From assembly GCA_020631735.1 (NCBI GenBank), contig CM036160.1, positions 3,704,407 through 3,768,406 on the forward strand: a DNA stretch of 64,000 bases, given 5' to 3'. The position numbers and the translations under genes were made by a program. Shown in pieces: positions 11,025 through 21,961 of this stretch (position 1 is the stretch's first letter; every line of letters starts with the position of its first letter). Source of the DNA: Saccharum officinarum. Lineage: Eukaryota; Streptophyta; Magnoliopsida; Poales; Poaceae. Below the pieces are notes generated by a model that saw only the letters and a program-made list of their open reading frames with translations, searched no databases and was not told where the DNA came from.

Positions 11025-12220
11025 GGGATACTACACTTCCTGTTATCAAGTGACCAACATCAGCAACACGAGCAAGCATAGATGATCATAATCATGAGCC
11101 ATCTAAAGGGACAACTCTCACCTTCATGGATCCAAAATTATCAACCTTGTACACTAGACATTTTTGCTTGAGAGTGGCAACTCAATCATGAAGACTAACC
11201 AATACTCCCAAATAAAGAATTAAATCTTAATAAACCTTCTTTACATTGGCTACCCCCCTTAAAATAAGGGACACCACATAAGGTAGCTTGAACATTTTGC
11301 TAGATGAGCTAACTAGCATCCATACATTCTATTATCCTAATGATTCTTTTGTGCATAGGTAGAAACAAGAAATGTGAAGTTCCTCGCGAGCAGAAAATCA
11401 GCAACGCGGTAAAACTGTTACAACTCTCGTTTTGTAATTCCAATGAAGTTCCACCTTATACCATTGGAAAGCTTATGAAATTTCCTGAAACTTTCTTATA
11501 GAACACTTTTCCAAATTCTGTAGATGACTTGGTCGAAAACAGCACATAGTAGATTCTGTTCCAATTTTCAAACAGCACAGTTGCATCGTCTTGTGATTTT
11601 TGTATCTCCCAAACCAAAATAGCTATGAGGGTGGTTCTTGCGGCTAGGTAAAGATCTCGAAGCCTAATATTGTCCAGAATTTCCTCATGATTTATGAACG
11701 TTGAAAGACAGATGTATAAGCCAAATGAGACAGACTGCTCTAAAAGGATAGGATGTAGAGAGTCAAAATAAACTAACCCATCTACCTATTCACTCATCCT
11801 TATATCTTAAGCCTATATCCAAATGAAATTGTGGGATCCACAAATTCATTGCGATCATTACAAAGATCCAAAACAAGCATAGACATAAAGACAATCCAAC
11901 AAGGCAATATAGGAGCACAACTCAACAATGACTCAACTTGCGATGCTATCGTTTTCTTCGTATAAAGGGAAAAGATCCTAATGCTTCTCTTTTGATGTCA
12001 CAAGAAGATGGTAAGATGAGGTTCTAAAAGCATACCAATTCAAGGAGTGAAGATGAGAACAAAGACTTTTAAAATAAGCAACAAGGCAGGGATAATATCA
12101 AGGGCAAGGATACAATATAGAAAAAAAATACCAAGGTTTATAGAACAAGGATTGTTATAGCAGTTTCAAAACCTTAACACTACCCATTTCTAACTAGGCT
12201 TGCGTCCTACAGTCAGCATT
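11025..12220 (-). other. Element B interior, 5' untranslated part
   Basis: Noncoding sequence between the protease ORF and the primer site. It contains TTGGAAAGCTTATGAAATTT (about 11464) and a stretch around 11560-11700 that also occurs in the interiors of C (about 20090-20280) and A (about 26870-27090, inverted). The three elements thus share leader sequence as well as LTR parts. Confidence 0.6.
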
Positions 12221-12232
12221 GCTCTGATACCA
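12221..12232 (-). other. Element B primer-binding site
   Basis: GCTCTGATACCA, the complement of TGGTATCAGAGC, matches the 3' end of initiator tRNA-Met. It lies three bases outside the LTR start at 12236. Confidence 0.9.
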
Positions 12233-12235
12233 CTT

Positions 12236-14362
12236 TGTCACACCCGATTTTAAGGACGAAACCAGATATGCACTATATGTGAAACAAAGGAGTCAAATCT
12301 CACATATAGTCGTAGACAAGTGTAATACCAAGAGACAAATGCTTAATAAATAACATACTTAGTATATAAACATAACCTCAGAGTGCAAACAACGGAAAAC
12401 AACTCCGATCTTCGGGTGTAGACTTTGCTCCACAGGAACAAACTGACTGGTTGATCACAAGTCTAAAACTCCAGAGACTATCCTGAGGTGTGGGAAATAG
12501 CAAGAGTGAGTCCATGTCGAACTCCGCAAGCATAGCAAGTATAGATCCCATAAACTCATGATCAATGTAACATAATCAATATAAAGTATAATCGATAAGT
12601 AAATGAGCATCTTAACAAAACAAGAATCATCATCTTTAATGTAGATGTCTCCAAGGCCGCTCGTATCCGTGAGCACGGCTAGTATACCAGTTTATTAAAC
12701 TCTGCGCAGAGGTGTACACTTTCACTGTGAGTCATGATTTACCATTTCGCCCGAGGTAGCTAACCTCTTGACCCACTTCCAAGGAAGGTCGGCAGGGTTC
12801 ACTATGAAGCCTTTCAAAGGTTCGTCTAACAAGTTAGGGCCGCTAGGTTTCCAAAGTCAGTCTGTGTGATACAACCAGTCACAGGGATCCACAGTCTGCT
12901 TTTCCCCATTTGCGCCACAAGGGTAACCTCTAACAAGCTAGAAAAGGTCCTCATACTGAGCTAAAGCCAGAGCCATATAGCCCTCACAGTTGTACTGTAA
13001 ATCCCGGAGGTTCAAGTACAGACAAGATCTTATGTTGCTAAAAAGTCATTTCTCAACCATCATAGCTCTTACATTAATTAAGTCACAAGATCAGGGTCAT
13101 AGAAAGAATACCCAAACTATACTTGCCTTAGTTTGCACACTCCTGCTGGTCCTGCTGATCTTTGAAGTACTCCTGGCTCCCAACGTACTCCTCACCGTCT
13201 GACTCGACCAACACGGCAACATACACATTTCAGGAGCATTCATACATAGCAAACAACCTATAATTAGAACAGTACACCAGCAGTATAAAAACAAGATAAA
13301 AAGTTTATGAAAGTATTATACGCCTTGCTACGGTCACGTCAACGCGAAGATCACAAAAATCGGAGCTAAAACGCAAAAGTTACGCGCTAAACAAGGTTCC
13401 AAAACTAGCTATTAAACTAGACTTAATCGAGAATTTCAAAAACTTTTAACAGGTCTAACAGTAGCACTAATGCGTAGATTACGAAATTACGAACCTAACG
13501 CAAGTTGAATGGGTCGAATCGGAGCTAAAACGACGATTTTATAAACGTTTTACTATAGTGGCAATTCTGTAATTAATCTGAAAACGTATTTTTCATATAT
13601 ACCGAAGAAGACTACGCTTTCAAAATTAGAACGCGTAATTTGGGAATACGCCAAGGACGGCAGGTTCAAATAGATGAAAGTGGGGGGTCTCTTTAACAAA
13701 ATGAACCCCGAAGGGGTATCGGCCAACCAGGGCCGTTGATCTTGAGATGCACGGTTAAGAAAGAAAAGGGGGGGGCGAAGAGAGAGGGAACTGAAGATAG
13801 GAAGGGCGGAGACGGGGTCACACACTCCTTTTGAAGGCCGGGGCAGAGGCGACGCTCCCACTCGCGTGGGACGTGGGCGCGGGCGGTGCGGTTGCCATGA
13901 CCGAGCGAGCGACCAGAACGGAAGGGAGGGGGTGGGACTGACAGCTGGGCACGGTGCGTCAGCGACTCAGTTGGGGGAAAGGTGGCGCTGGCAGTTTCCT
14001 GGCCGTGTTGGGCCGGCCCAGGAATGAGAAGAGAGGGAGGGGAGGAAAAAGGGCCACGGGCCGCGGGGGTTGGGCCAGCAGGCCGAAAACCGAGCAAGGG
14101 AGGGAGAAAAGAGAAATTCCTTTCCTTTTTATTTTTCAGAGTTTTCAAATTATTTTCAAACTGAATTTTGAAATCATTTTCAAATCTTGTCAAAACAGTC
14201 ATCACAAAATAAGAGTGCAACAGCATGAACACAACAACGTGTATCTATCCTTATATTTGATTTTTTTTAAATTATTATTTCCCTAAGTTTGAATGCTCAC
14301 AAAAATACTTTAAATAAATCAATTTCGCTATTTTGAAATAATTAAATTTTTAGGGTGTCACA
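12236..14362 (-). repeat. Element B 5' LTR
   Basis: Near-identical partner of 7949-10078. It has a 6-bp deletion in the T-rich run near 14263. Followed by the right TSD CTGCG (14363-14367), after which the left LTR of A resumes. Confidence 0.93.
12650..13034 (-). repeat. Shared LTR module, copy in B 5' LTR
   Basis: Same as the copy at 8363-8746 apart from single-base differences and one inserted G near 12886. Confidence 0.8.
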
Positions 14363-14750
14363 CTGCGAGTAGAGGAAGCGTGGTTCGTCATCGCTGAAGA
14401 CTAGGAGCTGAGGACTGACAGTTGAAGTAAAAGTGGAGACTGAAAGATAGCAACTGGAGATTCTGAGCAGCTAACTTGGAGAAAAAGGCAAGTATAGCAT
14501 GGGATTATCCTTGTTGTCCTATTCACAATAAGCAAATAATATCATTATGCATATGTTTCCTTGTTAAGGATGACTTAGTGTTGATCTTATTCCTTGATAC
14601 CTATTATACTGCATGGATTAGTATTGCTAGTGCTCAACATGAACTATGATCATGTAATTTGACTAATGGAATATGCAATAAACATTAAAAGATGATTTTA
14701 TTACTGTTAAAGGGTACTAGAGTATGGGGTTACTTTGGTGCTCTCGTTAC

Positions 14751-15184
14751 TCTCCATAAGGACTTATCTGTAAGCGAAAATCCGGGATTTACAGTACAAC
14801 TGTGAGGGCTAAAATGGCTCTATCTTTAGTCAAGTATGAGGACCTTTTCTAGCTTGTTAGTGGTAACCTTCATGGCGTAAGAATGGCTTGACGAATCGGG
14901 TATAGTGCGGCCTCTGTCCTTATGTGTATAGGCTGCGCGTCATTGTGCCATTTGGAAGGGGGGCTCTACATCTGTTTGCCGAGTGAATCTAATGGCCCTA
15001 ACTTGTTAGACGAACCTTTGAAAGACTTCATAGTGAACCCTGCCGACCTTCCTTGGTAGTGGGTCAAGAGGCTGATCACCTCGGGCGAAAGGGTAAATCA
15101 CGACTCACAGTGAAAGTGTACAACCTCTGCAGAGTGTAAAACTGTTATAACAGCCGTGCTCACGGTCACGAGTGGCCTTGGACC
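14751..15184 (+). repeat. Shared LTR module, copy in A left LTR
   Basis: Runs from CTCCATAAGGACTTATCTGT to GAGTGGCCTTGGACC. Conserved landmarks: CTAGCTTGTTAGTGGTAACC, CTAACTTGTTAGACGAACC, ACTCACAGTGAAAGTGTACA, the palindrome CTCTGCAGAG (15125-15134), GTTATAACAG, and the hairpin CCGTGCTCACGG (15154-15165). Equivalent segments occur in the LTRs of A, B, C, the solo LTR at 33311 and the LTR at 55893, although the rest of those LTRs is largely different. No reading frame is shared by all copies, so it is more likely a nucleic-acid signal than a protein. Confidence 0.8.
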
Positions 15185-15523
15185 CTTACGGAATAGATGA
15201 TCAGTAATGACTATAAATGTGTTTTTGCTATTTATTATTCATCTTTACATTGATCATATGTTTATTGTGGGATTAATGCAATCCTGATGCTACTCATATG
15301 ATAAAACTGTGATAATTAAAAGCTAAGTGCAGTCAAACCAGTGTCTAGCCTTTTGAGCCTCATGAACCCTGTGTTATATTTATTGAGTTCGACATGGACT
15401 CACTCTTGCTATTTCCACCACACTCTAGTGTGTAGTAAGGTGCTACTTAGAAGAAGGATGAAGGTGTAGTGGAGTTTTCAGAAGTCTTTCAGAAGTGCTT
15501 GGCATATGGAGCCACCAGTCAGC

Positions 15524-18500
15524 TGTCACACCCGGTTTTCTAAAGAACAAAACCAGGCTAATCATATGTGTGCCCAGGAAGTCCACACATATGCCAGAAT
15601 GAAAAAAGTATTAGAAACAATGTTATTATATAAAGTATACATAGCTATATTAACACTTACATCAGAGTATCGCGGAACGGTGACTAAACTTCGGGCTTCA
15701 TTCTTCTCAGGGACGGCTGACTGGGGGTAACATATGCCTAGCACTTCTACTAGTCTTCTGGAAACTCCACTACACCTTTGTCCTTCTTTCGAGTAGCATC
15801 TTACTACACACTGGAGTGTTGGGGAAATAGCAAGAGTGAGTCCATGTCGAACTCAACAAATATAACACAGGGTTCATGAGGCTCAAAAAGGCTAGACACT
15901 GTTTAACTGCGTTTAGCTTTTAATCATCATATAATTAGCAATTGAGTAGCATCAAGGTATTCCAATCCCATTAATGAATCAATGATCAATTGTAATAAGG
16001 ATAATGAATAGCATTAATATGAGCATAATAATAATCAACAATAATTAAACATGATATAGCAATGGTGATCATCTATCTGTAGATGTTCCAAGGCCGCTCG
16101 TATCCGTGAGCACGGCTAGTATACCAGTTTTTAACTCTGCGCAGAGGTGTACACTTTCACTGTGAGTCATGATTTCCATATGCTAAGGGGTCATGAATCC
16201 CTAAGCACAAGAAACCATATAAAGTCATTCAAAAGTTCGTCTAACAAGTTAGGGCCATTAGATTCACTCGGCAGGCAGATGTAGAACCCCCCTTCCCTGT
16301 GGCACAACAACCGCAGCCTATACACACTAGGCCAGGGGCTCGCACTACACCCAAAGTGGCAAGCCTTTCTTACGCCATTTAAGGTAACCACTAACAAGCT
16401 AGAAAATGTCTCTTGAACAACTAAAGCCAGAGCCATATAGCCCTCACAGCTGTACTGTATGTCCCGGATGATCACGTACAGATAAGTCCTTATGGAGAGA
16501 AACCAGAGCAACAATATAACCCCTTGCTCTAGCCCCCTTTTCAACAGTAATAAAATCATCATTAAAGGTTAATTGTTTAATCCATTAATCAAATTACAAG
16601 ATCATTGTTCATAATTAAGCACTAGCAATAGCTACCCAAATGCACAACCCATAGGTGACAAGGAATCAAGGTAGCAATCACTAAGTTATAATCGCTAAGG
16701 TTGTCAAGAAAGACACATGCATATGTATGATAATTTCAGTGAATAGGACAACAAGGATGGTCCCATGTTATACTTGCCTTAATCAAAGCTTTCCTGATGA
16801 TACTGCTGGTCTGGCTCAAAATAATACTCCTGATCGTCAAGAAATTGCTCACCGTCTATACTCGATCATCAAGCATCAACACACAATCATCCGAGCAATC
16901 ATACACGAAGCAAACAAAGAGACATAATTAAAATAGCATACCAACAGTAGCAAAACAGTATAAAAAGTTTGTAAAATTCTACTACACGTTACTACGATCA
17001 CACAGACATAAAGATCATGAAATTCGGATCTAAAACGTGAAAGTTATGAATTTTCTAAGATTTCCTATAGATAAATAATTACTTAAATATAAATTTGAAA
17101 ATTAAATTTCTTAAACCTACTGTACAGCTACACTAACATGTAGAGCTCGCAAATACGAACCTAACGCAACTTGAACGGGCCAAATCGGAGTTAAAACGTA
17201 GAAGCTATGGCCTAACCAAGATTGTATGTGTATACGTATTTCTATTGTATTTCGAGATTTATTTTACTAATGAAAAACGGGCACTAAACATCTCCATGAC
17301 GTCGTGTGAGGTCATCAAGCTAGCAAACGTAACATGCCCTGAACAGAGTATTCTACGCGGCAGTGTTTCTTGGCATCTTTGCGGAGGAAGCTCAGGGTGC
17401 TGCATGCTAATCCCGGCTGTGGGTTGGGCACGGCGCGGCTGGAGCAGCCGGCGCTGGTGAGGCCATTAGCGACGACGAGACGCTCGTGAAAAGGCAGTTC
17501 TGGGCATGGAACTAGACGGAGAAAGCATAGAATGAAAGCTCGAGCGATAGCGATCTCACCTAGGTGCTGCTCGGTGTCGGAGGAAACTTGGCCGCGTTGC
17601 AGAGCTCGTCGGTGGGGGTGAATGATGGCAGTTCCTGCCAAGATCAGCGATGACCTGAGCAAAACAGAGGGCTCAAGATAACGAGAAAACGGCTGCTGCA
17701 GCTCCTTCACCTTGGTGCGGGGTTCGGCAGGCATGATGGCGAAGCTTTGGACGGCGTCCGCAAGAACGGTGGCTTCGTCGGTTCGTCGGCAAGATCGAAG
17801 GCGAGCGTAGGGAGAAACTAGGGCTTGAGCGGCAGCGCCATGGACGGGAGCTCAGCAGATGACACGGTGACAGCTTTGCTCGGCAAGATCGGCGCGACGC
17901 AGGGTAGGGCTAGCGGCGGCTTGTACAGAGGGGAAACAGATGCACATCGTGGTCCTCATCTTCTTATAGGAGGGGCTCGGTGGTCTGGTGCCTTTGGGCC
18001 GAAGCCACGAACCTGCAGGGTGGGAAGCTGGGCTACGTGAGCTGGGTGCAATGGACACGATTTTTTTTTAATGACATCATTCGGACTCCCATAAATAAAT
18101 GGTTAATATATATGGGAAATTAAAAATTAAAAACATATTTACATTGCTATTATTCAAGTTAACGTGAGACATACTAATCTCTATGATGTTTATAATTTTG
18201 AGACGCGGCGTGAACAGGGATGAGTCAACATTAATATTTAAAATAAACGCTAGAAAACATGTAGCAAGTTAAAGTCGTTGCCAAGCACTAGACTGCATTG
18301 ATTCAGATAGATGGAAATAAGATAACGACAATGATCAGCATGTATAACTATACGGAGACTCCATGGCAGTCTGATCAGGTTCACGATGTATATTTCTTGA
18401 TTGAGGAATAAATAGAGAATGATGATTTATGTTGTATGAATGAAAAGGCATGACATCAGCACAATATTTGATCAATAAAATATTGGCCAAAGGAGACGTG

Positions 18501-19519
18501 TGATCTCACCTTTAAATCAAGCATGCATGACAGCTTGTTATTGGTGTCAATAAGGCGATGGACGAAATAACATCGGTTTATGCTGTTGGACAGGAACAGG
18601 GTGATCGTGACTTGCATCTCCGATGGTAAACAAGGATCGACGGCCGGAGTTCGATCTGCAAGGAACACGGGGCAGGATGGACGGTGGCTGGACGTGCATA
18701 TGGAGAACGGTATTTCCTGCAGCGTTGATGATCAGGCCACAGGATGATGCTGATGAGGTCTGAACCAATCAACCTCTGGCGATGCTCCCGGTGGCTGCGT
18801 CCTTCACGGCGCCTTGATATAAATGGCTTCTTCGGCGCAATTTCGATGGTGGCCGGCGGCGGTCGATGGTGGCTTGTTGGTTCGGCGGAGTCTGGCAACA
18901 CTTGTCTTGGTGACGACGGTGGTGATTGCTAGGGCATGGAGTACTGGGCAGGCATGGCAGTTTGGATCGTGCAAGCGGCCGGTGATGCAAGACGAGACCG
19001 CGGCGGCGACGGCGGTGGAAGCATAGACAGGAGCTAGGGCACAAGCAACATGATTCTTGATTTGCCATAGAGAAAACAATCTAGACGTACAGTGGCCTGA
19101 TATAAATAGGAAGTCTAGTCCGATTGATCCCGAGTCCAACTTGATCAGGCTGCGACGACGAGTAAACAGACTTTACACTACGTGGCTTAGCCCAAATTAA
19201 GCCCAACCCATATGTGAATTAAAAATAGCTAACTAATACTAGTGTTGTATATATATATTAAAATATTGCGGCAAGGGCCCTAATTAACGTGAGCACATGT
19301 GACCTTCACGGCTTCACCCGTTGAGTTGACCACCAGCTTGAAGCAAATAGCGTGCACTTCTCCAAGTTTTCCTTGACGCAAATAATTTCCAAGTGACGTC
19401 AACTTTCATAGAACCCACATAAATAAATATATATATATACTTGCTTTTCATCCTCTTGGTTCTTGAATGATGCACCAGCATGTATGCACAACCCAAAATA
19501 GGAAATTTTGGGTGTGACA
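15524..19519 (-). repeat. Element C 3' LTR
   Basis: In element orientation: U3 start at 19519, a candidate TATA (complement of ATATAAATAG near 19100), GC-rich blocks (19060-18580 and 18050-17310) separated by an AT-rich block (18500-18060), then the shared module (16500-16087) and the U5 end. A donor-like AAAG|GTGAGATC lies at about 18511. No coding similarity recognised in the GC-rich blocks. Confidence 0.93.
16087..16500 (-). repeat. Shared LTR module, copy in C 3' LTR
   Basis: Both palindromes present (CTCTGCGCAGAG and CCGTGAGCACGG). It also keeps ACTCGGCAGGCAGATGTAGA and the initial AAGTCCTTATGGAGAG segment shared with A. Confidence 0.8.
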
Positions 19520-21961
19520 AATCTACCCCACTTAATAGGAATCTCGTCCCGAGATTTAGAGAGACTGGGGAGAAAGATAAAATTGATTCTGCAAGTCTTC
19601 ACTTTTCCTTCATCAACTCTTATCCAATGATGATGCCACAAACTCAAAACCAACTTTGTAAATGTCTTCTTTAGACCCTTACGATCTTGTAGATGGTTCC
19701 AACAGGTTACCAACTCTGAGAAAAGATACTTACGCTTGATAGTGACTTTGCAACCATGTAGATAGCTGATGCTTCCAAGTGACGAAATAGAACATATAAA
19801 ACCTCCATCTTGTATCGTCTTTTAGTTCGACAACTCCCCTTAAGAAGAGATCAACTAGAGTACACCAAAGGATAGCTTGCATTTGTTTCTGAGTGATAAC
19901 TACTATCGTGTCCTTCTATCATGTCAAAGAGACTCATGAGCATATGCAAGAACAAGTAACCTGCACTTCCTCTCGATCAGAAAGATAGCAGTGCAGAAAT
20001 ACAGTTATATCTCGAGTTCTACGAATCCAATGATATTGTAGCTTATACCGTTGGAAAGCTTATCAAATTTACTACAACTTCCTTATAGAATTCTTCTCCA
20101 GATTCTGTAGTTAAGGTAGTCGAAAACTGTGAACAACAGAAACTATTCCAGATTGCTGACAGCACAGATGCGTCGCCTTGTGATTTTCATAAATCCCAAA
20201 CCATAATAGATATCAGGGTGGTTCTAACGGTCAGAGAAAGATATTAAAATCTACTATTGTCCAGAATTTATCCATGATTTTTTTGGGCATCCAAAAATAG
20301 AGATATAAGCTAAGGAAGACAGACTGCTATAAAAAAATAGGATAAGGTAGAAACGAGATTCAAAGACACTAGAGAGATAGATAACACTAATCTTCAAGTC
20401 TTCATGCTTCTTTGCTTTGTGTTGATGAGATATAAGACATGGATCGAGGATAGCCAAAAGATGACAAGAAAGATAAGGTTTGATCTTCAGTTCTTGGTAC
20501 CTCGTCGCTTGAGATTGATGATGGTAATGGACACTACCCCACTTAACAAAGATTTTGTTCCACCTGACAATGTCATTGAAGGCAACACTTTCTTTAAGGC
20601 TTGCTGCTAATGATAAGTCCTTCACTTAAAACTTACTAAACATACTTGATATGGGGGTGATGTCATCTAAGTTTTCATGAAACTAACTATAGACTTCCAA
20701 CATCTCCTTCCTATGTCGTCCATGCTAACTTGTATAGAGTATGTTGAATTGAATGTTGAACTCCCAACTGATGATAGCTTGAAGTGAAGACCAGTCCTGA
20801 CGAATACCCAAGCTTCTTGTAGATGATCCAACAAAGCACTAATCCCAAGCAAACAACACTAGCACATGAGTAGACTTCCAATCATAGAGATAACCACTTC
20901 TTCCAAGTGAAGCACTAGGACATACGAAACCTTCATCTTGCAACACTCACAACTTTGCTACCCCCTTAAGAAAAAGAAACTAGGGGACACCAAAGTAACT
21001 CACATCCCTTTTATACTAGATAACTATAATCATCTCTAATGTAAGATTCCCAGGCAAATCAATGAGATTCAAAGATATCCAATGATATATTCACTTATAC
21101 AAGATAAGGAAGTAATGCAGAAAATTTCTGGGCGAATTCCAATTTTAGCAGTTCAGTAAATCTGGCATAACTCGAGCTACAAAGATCCAAATGAAGTGAT
21201 CTTTACATGGTTGGAAAGCTTATGAAATTATCTACAACTTTTATTAATAACACTTTTTCAGGTTCTGTCATTAAATTAATCAAAAACAGAGCTTAGCCAA
21301 AACTGTTCCAGAATTCCAGACTGTGCAGTAACCTCAACTTAGAACAGGTATATCTCTTAGCTCAAAATAGGTAAAAAGGTAAATCCAGTGGGTTTGGAAA
21401 GATACAGAAGTCTAGTTATTCCCAGTAAAATTTCATAAATTTCTCATGTCCATATCTTGAGATATAACAGAAACCTTGCAGACTGCTATAGAAATCAGCA
21501 TGTGGAGTATTACGTAAAACCTACCCCACTTAGCATAGATCAAGCTACTCCTCAAGACTTATACCTTCCGGGCCACTTTCAAAACACGAGAATAAGAACA
21601 ACACACAAGCAACACACCAAGCAAAACAAGCACACATCACATCATCGGTACTACACGTGCTTCTTCAATAATAGTGGTCATCCTAAGAAAAAGTATGGAT
21701 GATGAAAAGCCATCGAATCTTTGAACCAGGTAAGATCAGAAAACTTTTAGTAAAAGCAACGTAAAACAAATTCCAAGGGAGTAAGAAATATTAGCTCAAA
21801 GGAAGCTATCAAGGATGGGATACAACAAGACAAGGAAGAGGAAATAGTCAAAATCAATGAGTCAAGGGATTACAAAATAGTTTTACAGTAAAATAAGTTT
21901 TAGAATACGTCCAGTGCTACTCGGCATACGTCCTACAGTCAACACCGCTCTGATACCACTC
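19520..21961 (-). other. Element C interior, noncoding
   Basis: Starts on the left with the PPT complement (19522-19533) and a perfect hairpin ATCTCGTCCCGAGAT (19541-19555), and ends with the primer-site complement at 21947-21958. TTGGAAAGCTTAT-type sequence followed by a similar downstream context occurs near 20050 and again near 21218, suggesting internal duplication. No frame longer than about 120 codons and none recognisable. Confidence 0.75.
21947..21958 (-). other. Element C primer-binding site
   Basis: GCTCTGATACCA, complementary to the initiator tRNA-Met 3' end, three bases from the 5' LTR. Confidence 0.9.

Larger units (their letters stand above)
7949..14362 (-). mobile_element. LTR element B: non-autonomous gypsy-type with protease ORF
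   Basis: LTRs lie at 7949-10078 (2130 bp, the 3' LTR) and 12236-14362 (2127 bp, the 5' LTR), both TGTCACACCCG...GGGTGTCACA. By eye they differ by roughly a dozen substitutions and four indels, so the insertion is recent. The reverse-complement primer site is at 12221-12232 and the polypurine tract complement at 10081-10091, which fixes the minus orientation. The interior is only about 2.16 kb and holds one protease-like ORF. TSD CTGCG is at 7944-7948 and 14363-14367. The empty site TTGCTGCGAGTAGAGG survives in the right LTR of A near 30147. Confidence 0.95.

Noticed and set aside
17315..19139. Several 100-140-codon frames in the C LTR, duplicated at 23752-25572
   Set aside because: Conserved only because LTRs are identical at insertion. 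Overlapping on both strands, no domain recognised.
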